From NCBI GenBank assembly GCA_021463315.1, contig JAJTXO010000201.1, positions 1 to 6,937 of the forward strand: a stretch of 6,937 nt of DNA, written 5' to 3'. Under the pieces are notes generated by a model. That model did no database searches. It worked only from the letters and a program-made list of their open reading frames with translations, and was not told where the DNA came from. Both the position numbers and the translations under genes were made by a program. Below, piece after piece: positions 1-6,394 of this stretch. This stretch comes from Caldilineales bacterium. GTDB lineage: Bacteria; Chloroflexota; Anaerolineae; JAAEKA01. Position 1 is the stretch's first letter, and every line of letters begins with the position of its first letter.

Positions 1-1154
1 AAGCGGATCTTGCGGCTCTCGGCCTGGCCCGGCGTCGTCGGGCCGAAGAGCCAGTCGATGCGCAGCGTCCGCGTCTGCGCCGACCAGGCGATCCCGGGCG
101 ACGCGAGTTCGATGTTGCCGCGGCAACTCGCGGTCTTGATCCTGAGCGTCTCGCGCGGCGGCGGATCGGCCAGCGCGATGACGCGCAGGAACTGCTCTTC
201 GCCGGCCTGGCAGTAGGACATCCCTCCGGCGATCGACGGATAGGTATCGAGCACGATCAGCGCCACGACGGTCAACAACACCACCGACTCGCGCGGCAGG
301 CCGAGGATGCTCTCTACCTTGGGCACGGTCAGGATCGCGCCGACCACCAGAATGCCCAGCAGCGGCCCGCGGATCAGGAAGACGATCAGCCCGCGCTTGA
401 CAACGCGATCGGGGCTGAGCACGCCATAGTAGGCGACGCTGTAGGTCATCACAATCAACATCACCGCCACGCCGATGTTGCCGATCAGGGTCAGAATCCC
501 CACGAAGGCGCGCTGCGGATCCACCGTGAAGCCAGCCAGCACCAGATAGGGAAAGACGCCCATGCCAGGCGCGAGAAAGGAGACCACCAGATAGGTCATG
601 CGTCGCCGCGAGGCGGGCGTCAGACAGCGCTGGCGCACCCGATAGGTGTTGTAGAGGCCATAGCCTGAGGCAAACAGGAAATAGACGACGAACAGCGGGA
701 AGAGCCGCCCCGGATCGAGGTAGGTGAGATTGGTGACACTGCCAGCCGGCTGCACGATCAGATCAGTGAACAGCGCCAGCAGGACGATCACGCCGCTGGC
801 GACATAGCTCAGCATCACCAGGCGGGTGCGACGCCGCGAGATGGCGTTGGTGGTGCGCAGCAGCGCGTCGGACAGATCGAAATAGGCGGCCGGCACGATG
901 GGAATGCCCAGCCATTGCAGGCGCAGCCACAGCTCCGCCTGTTCGGGCGCCACCAAATAGAGCAGCACATCCCCGGTGTAGACCACCATGACGCAGGCCA
1001 GCAGGATGGCAAAGGCGCGCCCCACCCGGTTGCGTACGTTGTAGGCCACCACATAGGCCAACAACGAAAAGGCCAGAATCGCCACCGCGGCCGAAAGCAG
1101 CAGATTAGCCAGGTCGAGAATGGATAGCCAGGAGGGAAGGGTTAGGCCGGACAT
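1..1154 (-). CDS. Partial 7TM sensor-like membrane protein with an unexpected soluble C-terminal tail
   Basis: The minus-strand frame is open from an ATG at 1154 to the window edge (384 codons, no stop), so the C-terminus is missing. Residues 1 to about 302 are strongly hydrophobic. Helices lie near 14-38, 46-68, 82-95, 112-132, 152-170, 186-208, 216-240, 254-276 and 290-302, with Arg-rich turns such as SRRRTR and ASRRRM. The pattern and the segment YYGVLSPDRVVKRG resemble the 7TM N-terminal region of Chloroflexota histidine kinases or GAF-type sensors, judged from memory. A cytoplasmic linker and signalling domain would be expected next. Instead, from residue 303 (DTYPSIAGGMSYCQ, nucleotide 248 downward) the chain becomes a soluble, beta-rich sequence of unknown function. 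I see no good Shine-Dalgarno before the ATG, and the frame stays open upstream to a stop at 1242-1244, so the start is uncertain. It may be co-transcribed with the acetyltransferase gene upstream of it. The ligand is unknown, and the natural C-terminal half is not established. Confidence 0.72.
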   Translation of the reverse strand, partial: MSGLTLPSWLSILDLANLLLSAAVAILAFSLLAYVVAYNVRNRVGRAFAILLACVMVVYTGDVLLYLVAPEQAELWLRLQWLGIPIVPAAYFDLSDALLRTTNAISRRRTRLVMLSYVASGVIVLLALFTDLIVQPAGSVTNLTYLDPGRLFPLFVVYFLFASGYGLYNTYRVRQRCLTPASRRRMTYLVVSFLAPGMGVFPYLVLAGFTVDPQRAFVGILTLIGNIGVAVMLIVMTYSVAYYGVLSPDRVVKRGLIVFLIRGPLLGILVVGAILTVPKVESILGLPRESVVLLTVVALIVLDTYPSIAGGMSYCQAGEEQFLRVIALADPPPRETLRIKTASCRGNIELASPGIAWSAQTRTLRIDWLFGPTTPGQAESRKIR

Positions 1155-1171
1155 GACGGTGATGGTAGATT

Positions 1172-1262
1172 GGTAGAGTGGTGGTTGGTAGATTGGTGAG
1201 CCAACGGATACGACCTGGCCACAGACGACCAATTTACCAACCTACCGATGTACCCCTCTACC
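1172..1262. repeat. Imperfect palindrome made of TTGGTAG/GGTAGATT repeats
   Basis: The gap between the acetyltransferase stop and the membrane protein start holds short reiterations of GGTAGATTGGT (copies starting near 1164 and 1187). An inverted repeat follows: 1183-1197 pairs with 1228-1242 over 15 positions (one G-T pair), enclosing a 30-nt loop. An outer 7-bp match joins GGTAGAG at 1172-1178 to CTCTACC at 1256-1262, the last overlapping the acetyltransferase stop codon. RNA from either strand could fold into a long stem. There is no T-run, so it is not a classical intrinsic terminator. It could be a mobile palindromic repeat or an mRNA 3'-end stabiliser. Confidence 0.55.
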
Positions 1263-1794
1263 GCAGCTCTCGTCCGAAGAAGAGCGCCACGCTGCCGTTG
1301 CTGAAATAGCGGTCGTTGAAGCCACAGAAGACGAAGCCATGGCGCTGGAGGAAGCGAATGCCGGGATCGTTCTGAGTTTGCAAGGGGGCCATCAGCCGGC
1401 GCAACTGGTGGTCGCTGCTCCATTGCAGCGCGGCGCGCAGCAACAGGCCCCCCACCCCCTGACGCCGAAAACTGCGCTCCACCACCAGATGCCACAGCCA
1501 GCCGGTCTGCAGATCGGGCTCTGGCCCTATATCGACATAGCCGACGATGCCAGCGCCCAGCCAGTCTTCGGCGACCAGAATGCAATAGCCCCGCTGCCAA
1601 TGCATCAGCAGGGCGTTGCGGGGCGAAGGATAGTCCAGGCGCAGCTCGCGCGGCAGGGATGTGGTGCGCAGTTGAGCCGACACCTGCTCACGGCTCTCGC
1701 GCAGGTCCAACTGCCAGACCCGGCGCGTGTCGAAGGTGGGGTCCAGTTGCAGGCAAGTTTCAATGTCGTTGGGGGTGGCAAAGCGGACATGCAT
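1258..1794 (-). CDS. GNAT-family N-acetyltransferase
   Basis: This encodes a 178-residue protein, the usual size for a single GNAT domain, which transfers an acetyl group from acetyl-CoA to an amine. The N-terminus (HVRFATPNDIETCLQL) is the typical first strand and helix. Residues 101-120 form motif A, with HLVVERSFRRQGVGGLLL containing the R-x-x-G-x-G pyrophosphate loop (R110, G113, G115). Residues 142-154 (NDPGIRFLQRHGF) match motif B, where Asn-x-x-(A/G)-hydrophobic and Gly-Phe are typical. The substrate cannot be told from sequence; RimI-like proteins and small-molecule acetylases share these motifs. An in-frame ATG at 1899 would add 35 residues, but the domain begins at the ATG at 1794, and a good -10 box lies six bases before it. 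That suggests a leaderless mRNA and explains the lack of a ribosome binding site. It is divergent from the sugar importer, and no functional link to it is evident. Confidence 0.87.
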   Translation of the reverse strand: MHVRFATPNDIETCLQLDPTFDTRRVWQLDLRESREQVSAQLRTTSLPRELRLDYPSPRNALLMHWQRGYCILVAEDWLGAGIVGYVDIGPEPDLQTGWLWHLVVERSFRRQGVGGLLLRAALQWSSDHQLRRLMAPLQTQNDPGIRFLQRHGFVFCGFNDRYFSNGSVALFFGRELR

Positions 1795-1800
1795 GGCCCG

Positions 1801-1829
1801 ATTGTAGCATTGCGCCAGCGAAAAGGCAA
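1801..1829 (-). promoter_or_regulatory. Predicted promoter of the acetyltransferase gene, leaderless type
   Basis: On the minus strand, TTGCCT (1829-1824), a 17-base spacer and TACAAT (1806-1801) match the sigma-70 consensus at 4/6 and 5/6 positions. Only six bases separate the -10 box from the ATG at 1794, so transcription should begin at or next to the first base of the start codon. This is inferred from spacing alone. Confidence 0.55.
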
Positions 1830-1891
1830 AGGGTAGGCCATCCTTTGGCGCTGAGCGGCGACCTGTATCAGATAGACACAGAATTTCACAA

Positions 1892-1910
1892 TTTGACATG
1901 TCGATTCAAA
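1892..1910. promoter_or_regulatory. Candidate operator overlapping the -35 box and spacer
   Basis: An inverted repeat TTTGA (1892-1896), nine bases, TCAAA (1906-1910) covers the -35 hexamer and most of the spacer. Inside its left half is the 8-bp palindrome GACATGTC (1895-1902). The position would suit a repressor blocking RNA polymerase. No regulator gene is in the window, the arms are short, and chance is possible. Confidence 0.3.
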
Positions 1911-1921
1911 ACGCCTATAAT
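1893..1921 (+). promoter_or_regulatory. Perfect-consensus sigma-70 promoter for the malEFG operon
   Basis: TTGACA at 1893-1898, exactly 17 bases, then TATAAT at 1916-1921: both boxes are identical to the housekeeping consensus with optimal spacing. The start of transcription should fall near 1928. It is the only strong rightward promoter before malE and would give a leader of about 350 nt. A promoter this strong ahead of a sugar importer usually needs a repressor to restrain it, and a candidate operator overlaps it. Confidence 0.8.
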
Positions 1922-1927
1922 GGCACC

Positions 1928-2267
1928 GATTGGCGTTTCTGATCTCTCGCTGGCAGTCTCTGATGGTGCGCACCGGGCTGCGCCCTCAGCATGAAGCAAC
2001 GGTCACTGTGGTACTATCCAATGGCCTTCGCCCTCCTGCAAGAACCAGAGCGCCTATCCAATCTGGACAGTGTGATGTCCATCTTCGCGCGATTCTCTCT
2101 TCTCGCTTCCAACATCCAGGCAGATCACTCATCAATGGCTGCCGGATGTTCGCGTTTGGCACGGAATGCGCCAGATGTACCGGCCCGCCGGCGCCGAACG
2201 GCGCTCAACTATCGGTTGATTCTGGCTCAGAGTGGCCAGTCTCTTCATATACTTACGGTTCCACATC
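1928..2267 (+). other. Long 5' leader of malE, no gene recognised
   Basis: About 340 bases lie between the predicted transcription start and the malE ribosome binding site. I see only small hairpins (GCGCA/TGCGC at 1968-1983; GCGCC-GAAC-GGCGC at 2191-2204), no U-run terminator, and no conserved core of a riboswitch class I know. One plus-strand open frame starts at 1991, but it runs out of frame into malE and does not look like a protein. The leader may carry regulation I cannot recognise. Confidence 0.4.
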
Positions 2268-2275
2268 AGGAGGAG
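2268..2275 (+). promoter_or_regulatory. Ribosome binding site of malE
   Basis: AGGAGGAG is a near-perfect Shine-Dalgarno. The AGGAGG core (2268-2273) ends six bases before the ATG at 2280. It decides the start against the in-frame ATG at 2232, which would add 16 residues ahead of the signal peptide. Confidence 0.9.
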
Positions 2276-2279
2276 AACC

Positions 2280-3614
2280 ATGTCTCGACGGAATTGGTCT
2301 ATCGTAATTGCGTTGCTGGTGGTGGCATCCATGCTGCTGGCAGCCTGTGGCGGCGGCGCCACCCCGACTACCGCCCCCGCGGCCACTGAGGCCCCTGCGG
2401 CCGCGGCCCCCACCGAGGCCCCTGCGGCCACTGAGGCCCCGGCGGCCACTGAAGCGCCGGCGGCCACCGAAGCCCCTGCAGCGACGACGGGTGCAGCCTG
2501 CCCTGCGGGCGCGCCGACCCTGAAGATCTGGGCCGACAGCAACCGCGTCGGCATCTTGCTGGGCATCCGTGATCAGGTTCTGACCGAAACCGGCGTCTGC
2601 CTGGACGTGCAGGAGCTGAGCTTCGATCAGATGCGGTCGCAGATCAACCTGGCCGGCCCGGCTGGCGAGGGTCCTGACATCTTCGTCGGCGCGCACGACT
2701 GGGTGGGCGAGCTGACTGCCAATGGCGTCGTCGCGGAGATGGACCTGGGCGCCAAGGCGGCCGACTTCGACCCTGTGTCCCTGACGGCGTTTTCCTGGGA
2801 CGGCAAGCTGTACGGCATGCCCTATGCCGTGGAGGCCGTTGGCTTCTTCTGCAACGCCGACCTGGTTCCCACTCCCCCCACCACCTATGACGAGGTGAAG
2901 GCGATGTCGGAGGACAAGGGCGATCTGACGCAGTTCTTCGCCTTGCAGACCGGTGATGCCTACCACAACGAGCCGGTCAACACCGCGTTCGGCGGCTACA
3001 TCTTCGGGCTGACCGATACCGGCTACGATGCCTGCGATGTGGGCCTGGACAGCGAGGGCGCGGTGGCCTATCTGCAGTGGCTGAAGGACATGGTGGATGC
3101 GGGCCTGTTGGATCCCAACGTGGACCCCGCCACGGCTGAGACGCTGTTCGTCGAAGGCCGCGCTGGCTGCATAATCACCGGCCCCTGGAACGTGGACAGG
3201 TTCCGCGATGCCGGCATCAACTTCTCCATGAGCGCCTTCCCCGCGGCGACCCAGGCCGGCTCGCCTTTCGTGGGCGTGCAGGGCTTCATGATCAACGCCT
3301 TCAGCCCCAACCGGGTGCTGGCGCAGTCCTTCCTGGTGGACTACGTGGCCACCAACGATGTGATGGAGCAGTTCTTCGTGGTCGACAACCGGCCCCCGGC
3401 CTACATGCCGGCGCGCGGCGTCATGGATGACGTCGGCAAGGCATTTGCCGACGTCATCGGGCTGGGCCATCCCATGCCCGGCATCCCTGCCATGGGCACC
3501 GTGTGGAGCTCTTGGGGCGACGCCATCAAGACTGTGATGCTCAAGACGGCGACGCCCGAGGCTGCGGCGGCTACGGCGGCCCAGCAGGTGCGCGAGGCGG
3601 CGCAGTGCCAGTAG
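2280..3614 (+). CDS. malE: Maltose/maltodextrin ABC transporter substrate-binding lipoprotein
   Basis: This is a 444-residue lipoprotein that captures a maltose-type sugar and delivers it to MalFG. Residues 1-22 are a lipoprotein signal peptide (MSRRNW, hydrophobic core, lipobox LAAC), with the lipidated cysteine at 23. Residues 24-73 are a flexible ATEAP-rich linker, so the binding domain stands off the membrane on a tether. The fold from about residue 78 follows MalE closely: LKIWAD, the GPDIFVGAHDW segment with its ligand-site Asp (139-140 HD), GMPYAVEAVGFFCNADL (178-194), an E/P-rich segment then GGYIF (231-242), GPWNVDRF (301-308), FVGVQGFMINAFSPN (330-344) and the C-terminal PGIPAMGTVW (400-409). 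The aromatic Trp positions of the Escherichia coli protein have counterparts here (W303, W409), aligned from memory. Six cysteines in the mature domain (74, 107, 191, 252, 297, 443) are unusual for the family. Maltose, maltodextrin or trehalose could be the ligand. It is first in the operon with malF and malG. Confidence 0.93.
   Translation: MSRRNWSIVIALLVVASMLLAACGGGATPTTAPAATEAPAAAAPTEAPAATEAPAATEAPAATEAPAATTGAACPAGAPTLKIWADSNRVGILLGIRDQVLTETGVCLDVQELSFDQMRSQINLAGPAGEGPDIFVGAHDWVGELTANGVVAEMDLGAKAADFDPVSLTAFSWDGKLYGMPYAVEAVGFFCNADLVPTPPTTYDEVKAMSEDKGDLTQFFALQTGDAYHNEPVNTAFGGYIFGLTDTGYDACDVGLDSEGAVAYLQWLKDMVDAGLLDPNVDPATAETLFVEGRAGCIITGPWNVDRFRDAGINFSMSAFPAATQAGSPFVGVQGFMINAFSPNRVLAQSFLVDYVATNDVMEQFFVVDNRPPAYMPARGVMDDVGKAFADVIGLGHPMPGIPAMGTVWSSWGDAIKTVMLKTATPEAAAATAAQQVREAAQCQ
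2379..2477 (+). repeat. 18-bp coding repeat encoding the ATEAP lipoprotein linker
   Basis: Near-identical 18-base units (GCGGCCACTGAGGCCCCT type) begin at 2379, 2424, 2442 and 2460, with one variant copy expanded to 27 bases at 2397-2423. They encode the hexad A-A-T-E-A-P (residues 34-66). Such in-frame repeats can gain or lose units by slippage, changing tether length without breaking the gene. Confidence 0.85.
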
Positions 3615-3625
3615 CCTTCCCGGCT

Positions 3626-3646
3626 CTACGTTCCTATAAAACGTAG
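3626..3646 (+). other. Small stem-loop after the malE stop codon
   Basis: CTACGTT (3626-3632) pairs with AACGTAG (3640-3646) over 7 bp with a 7-base loop and is followed only by TTTC. It lies 12 bases past the malE stop. It is too weak and lacks the U-run of an intrinsic terminator, but it stands directly before a much stronger stem-loop. Confidence 0.5.
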
Positions 3647-3652
3647 TTTCAA

Positions 3653-3695
3653 ACAGCCTGGTGGATTGCGACAAGGTCGGGATCCACCAGGCTGT
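3653..3695 (+). other. Strong malE-malF intergenic stem-loop, probable mRNA stabiliser or partial terminator
   Basis: A perfect 14-bp stem is formed by 3653-3666 (ACAGCCTGGTGGAT) and 3682-3695 (ATCCACCAGGCTGT), with a 15-base loop. No T-run follows. A second small palindrome, CTGCCTCAGGCAG, comes right after at 3700-3712. In the enterobacterial malEFG operon, repeats between malE and malF protect malE mRNA from 3' decay, so the binding protein is made in excess. The same placement here suggests the same role, which is inference. Confidence 0.65.
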
Positions 3696-3830
3696 GTACC
3701 TGCCTCAGGCAGACCTGACGCAGGACGCGATCCTCTCTTGTTGATAACTGTTCAGGCGCCAGGCAGTGACGACCGATCGAGCGGAGCGTCCAACCCGGCA
3801 GATGAGTAGTTCCTCTTCTTGACCATGCCA

Positions 3831-3837
3831 GGGAGGT
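3831..3837 (+). promoter_or_regulatory. Ribosome binding site of malF
   Basis: GGGAGGT lies six bases before the ATG at 3844. It gives malF independent initiation after the 229-base gap from malE and supports that start. Confidence 0.8.
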
Positions 3838-3843
3838 CCGACC

Positions 3844-5430
3844 ATGGCTGCACCAACAGCCGGAGCAAAAGGAGGACGCAAGTCCTCCTTTTTCTCCCAA
3901 GACGGTAGTGTACTGGGTACTCTGATCAAGGTAGTCGGCGTGTCAGCCGTGGTCGCTCTGCTGACCTATATCGGCTGGCAGATGTACTCCGCCGGATCCT
4001 ACGCCTTTGCCATCACCTTCTTCATCTGCGCGCTGCTCTTCACCCTCGTGTTTGTGCGCCAGAGCACCATCCCCCTGCGCTGGATCATGCCCGGCCTGGT
4101 GTTTCTGATCCTCTTCCAGCTCTACCCCATCTTTTTCACCGTCTCCACCTCCTTCACCAACTATTCCACAGGTCGCAACGTCGAAAAGCCGGTGGCCATC
4201 GCCGCGATCGAGCGTCTGACCTATGTGCCCGAAGGGTCGCCGGCCTGGGGCTGGACGCCGCTGCAGGCCGCAGATGGCAGTTGGGCGGTCTGGATCATCG
4301 ATCCTGCTGACGGCACGGCCTATCTGGCTGTGCCCGATGGGGACTGGGTTCCCGCGGCCGAGGTCAGCGGCCTTCAGATGGATGCCAACGGCGCGCCCAC
4401 CAGCATGGATGGCTTCACGGTGCTGCCGGCCAACCAGCGCTTCCTCTTCGTCTCCAACAACCAGGATGTGACCTTTGGCGACGAGGAGCGCGGCGTCCGT
4501 GTCACCAGCTCCACAGAAGCGCGGGTGACGAGACAGCGCTACGTCTTCGATCCTGCGCAGGACGCCATGATCGACCAGCAGGATGGCACGGTCTTCGTGG
4601 CCCAGAACGGCATTTTCACGGCTGCAGATGGCCGAACGTTGGCGCCTGGTTTCCCCGTGAGTGTGGGCATCTCGAACTACACCAGCATCATCACCAACCC
4701 CAACATTCGCGGCCCCTTCTTCACCATCTTCATCTGGACTTTCATCTGGGCTTTCCTCAGCGTGCTAGAGACTTTCGTGCTGGGCCTGGCTCTGGCCCTG
4801 AACATGAACAGTCCCAACATTCCCTTCCAGCGCATCCTGCGGGTGTTGCTGATCGTGCCCTATGCCATCCCAGCCTTCATCACGGTCAAGATCTGGGTGG
4901 GCCTGCTCAACCCGGTGCTGGGCATTATCGGCAGCCAGTGGAATCCCGGCTGGTTCACCGATCCTTTCTGGGCCAAGGTGGGCATCCTGATGGTCAACCT
5001 CTGGTTGGGCTATCCCTACATGTTCCTGATCATCACCGGCGCCTTGCAGAGCATCCCGGGCGACATCTATGAGGCCGCCCGCGTCGATGGCGCCGGCCCC
5101 TTCTATCAGTTCCGCCGCCTGACCTTGCCGCTGCTGATGGTCTCCATCGGACCGCTGTTGATCGGCTCTTTCGCCTTCAACTTCAATAACTTCGCGATCA
5201 TCGACCTGTACAACGGAGGCGGTCCACCCATCCCCGGATCAGCCACGCCGGCCGGCTATACCGATATCCTGATCAGTTACACCTACCGCATCGCCTTCGG
5301 CGGCGCGCGCGGCAACGACTACGGCCTGGCCGCGGCCATCTCCGTCATCATCTTCCTGATCGTGGCGACCATCACGATCTTGAACTTCCGCTTTACCGGT
5401 CAACTGGAGGAGGTATCCGAAAATGTCTAG
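3844..5430 (+). CDS. malF: Maltose/maltodextrin ABC transporter permease with P2 domain
   Basis: This 528-residue inner-membrane subunit is close to the roughly 514 residues of enterobacterial MalF. Predicted helices are near 24-46, 50-71, 79-103, 294-320, 331-354, 377-400, 431-452 and 495-516, giving the eight-helix MalF topology. Between helices 3 and 4, residues 105-290 form a large hydrophilic domain in the position of P2, which docks on MalE. It is rich in W, D and G turns (ADGSWAVWIIDPADGTAYLA). The cytoplasmic EAA loop, where the ATPase docks, is at 410-430: EAARVDGAGPFYQFRRLTLP, with the expected Glu-Ala-Ala, the central Gly and the Leu-Pro. The N-terminal 20 residues are basic and cytoplasmic. 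The last eight bases overlap malG, so translation is probably coupled. No ATPase gene lies beside it, so it must use one encoded elsewhere. Confidence 0.95.
   Translation: MAAPTAGAKGGRKSSFFSQDGSVLGTLIKVVGVSAVVALLTYIGWQMYSAGSYAFAITFFICALLFTLVFVRQSTIPLRWIMPGLVFLILFQLYPIFFTVSTSFTNYSTGRNVEKPVAIAAIERLTYVPEGSPAWGWTPLQAADGSWAVWIIDPADGTAYLAVPDGDWVPAAEVSGLQMDANGAPTSMDGFTVLPANQRFLFVSNNQDVTFGDEERGVRVTSSTEARVTRQRYVFDPAQDAMIDQQDGTVFVAQNGIFTAADGRTLAPGFPVSVGISNYTSIITNPNIRGPFFTIFIWTFIWAFLSVLETFVLGLALALNMNSPNIPFQRILRVLLIVPYAIPAFITVKIWVGLLNPVLGIIGSQWNPGWFTDPFWAKVGILMVNLWLGYPYMFLIITGALQSIPGDIYEAARVDGAGPFYQFRRLTLPLLMVSIGPLLIGSFAFNFNNFAIIDLYNGGGPPIPGSATPAGYTDILISYTYRIAFGGARGNDYGLAAAISVIIFLIVATITILNFRFTGQLEEVSENV
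5406..5414 (+). promoter_or_regulatory. Ribosome binding site of malG, inside malF
   Basis: GGAGGAGGT lies eight bases before the malG ATG at 5423 and within the last codons of malF. A strong site here suits coupled, near-equal synthesis of the two permeases. Confidence 0.8.
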
Positions 5431-6316
5431 CGCAGCTTCAAAGAAGTCCTCCGGCTTGAGCATGGCAGGACGGCGCCGCCTGGACACAGGCTTGCGTCTG
5501 CTGATCGCCTTCCTCTTCATCCTCTACGCGCTGTTTCCCATCGTCTACGTGATCGGAACCTCGCTCAACCCCAGCGGCAGCCTGCAGACCTCGCAGATCA
5601 TCCCCTCGAACCCGTCGCTGAACAACTATCGCAGCCTGCTGACCAGCCAGACCAACCCCTTCATGCTGTGGATGCGCAACTCCATGATCGTCTCGACGAC
5701 GACCTCGATCTTGACGGTGGCGCTGTGTTCCCTGGCTGCCTATTCCTTCTCACGCTTTCGCTGGAAGAGCCGCAAGCGTCTCCTGCAGGGCCTGCTGCTT
5801 TCCCAGGTGTTCCCCAACATCCTGGCCATCGTGGCGGTGTTTCTGATGCTGCAGCAGATCGGCCGCATCTTCCCCGCGTTCGGTCTCAACACCCTGGGCG
5901 GCCTGATCCTGATCTACCTGGGCGGAGCGATCGGCTTCAACACCTGGCTGATGAAGGGCTTCTTCGACACGGTGCCGCGCGATCTGGACGAGTCGGCCAT
6001 GCTGGACGGCGCGTCCTCCTGGCAGACCTTCACCACCATCATTCTGCCGCTGGTGCGGCCGGTGCTGGCGGTGATCTTCATGCTCAGCTTCATCGGCACC
6101 TACGGCGACTTTCTGCTGGCCCGCGTGCTGCTGACCAACACGCGGCAGTACACGGTGGCCGTGGGTCTGAGCCTGTTCATCGGCCAGCAGTTCGGCCAAC
6201 GCTGGGGCGAGTTCGCCGCCGGCGCAGTGCTGGCCGCCATCCCCACCATGATCCTGTTCTACATCTCGCAGAGCCAACTGCAAGGCGGCCTGACCTCGGG
6301 CGCAGTCAAGGGCTAG
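5423..6316 (+). CDS. malG: Maltose/maltodextrin ABC transporter permease
   Basis: This 297-residue permease matches the usual MalG length. Six helices are expected near 24-46, 85-108, 120-143, 156-177, 212-233 and 266-284. After helix 1 comes the periplasmic segment with NPSLNNYRSLL (63-73), typical of MalG-type subunits. The EAA loop at 190-210 reads ESAMLDGASSWQTFTTIILP: the middle Ala is Ser, but the Asp-Gly-Ala and Ile-Leu-Pro signature is intact. The C-terminus GGLTSGAVKG matches the conserved MalG ending, which in the known structure reaches into the ATPase dimer. It pairs with MalF as the translocation pore. Its start overlaps the malF stop (ATGTCTAG), and it is the last gene seen in the operon. 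Confidence 0.95.
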   Translation: MSSAASKKSSGLSMAGRRRLDTGLRLLIAFLFILYALFPIVYVIGTSLNPSGSLQTSQIIPSNPSLNNYRSLLTSQTNPFMLWMRNSMIVSTTTSILTVALCSLAAYSFSRFRWKSRKRLLQGLLLSQVFPNILAIVAVFLMLQQIGRIFPAFGLNTLGGLILIYLGGAIGFNTWLMKGFFDTVPRDLDESAMLDGASSWQTFTTIILPLVRPVLAVIFMLSFIGTYGDFLLARVLLTNTRQYTVAVGLSLFIGQQFGQRWGEFAAGAVLAAIPTMILFYISQSQLQGGLTSGAVKG

Positions 6317-6341
6317 AATCGCAGCGTTTTTCGTGCTAAAC

Positions 6342-6367
6342 CAAGAGCCAGGCTTGCCTGGCTCTTG
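6342..6367 (+). terminator. Strong hairpin after malG, terminator-like but without a U-run
   Basis: CAAGAGCCAGG (6342-6352) and CCTGGCTCTTG (6357-6367) form a perfect 11-bp stem closed by a CTTG tetraloop, 25 bases past the malG stop. A run of five T lies before it (6327-6331), not after, so it does not fit the classical intrinsic terminator on the plus strand. It may act with Rho, as a decay barrier, or as a weak terminator. Confidence 0.55.
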
Positions 6368-6394
6368 TCGATTCGGGTGTCAGAGGGAGCCAGC

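Noticed and set aside
1339..1836. A 165-codon plus-strand open frame opposite the acetyltransferase
   Set aside because: It is low-complexity Gln/Ala-rich antisense with no domain, while the minus strand carries intact GNAT motifs.
2216..2253. A second promoter close to malE (TTGATT with TATACT)
   Set aside because: The hexamers are 26 bases apart and no acceptable -35 lies 17 bases before TATACT.
1928..2267. A known riboswitch in the malE leader
   Set aside because: I could not find the conserved core of any class I know; only small hairpins are visible.
2232..2279. An upstream in-frame start for malE
   Set aside because: It would place 16 residues, including IRRRT, before a standard lipoprotein signal peptide, and the strong AGGAGG points to the ATG at 2280.
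1991..2389. A 132-codon plus-strand open frame in the malE leader
   Set aside because: It has no ribosome binding site and no recognisable domain, and its last third is malE read in the wrong frame.
2253..3674. A 473-codon minus-strand open frame opposite malE
   Set aside because: It is His/Arg/Gly-rich antisense of a GC-rich gene; malE on the other strand has clear MalE motifs, a signal peptide and a strong ribosome binding site.
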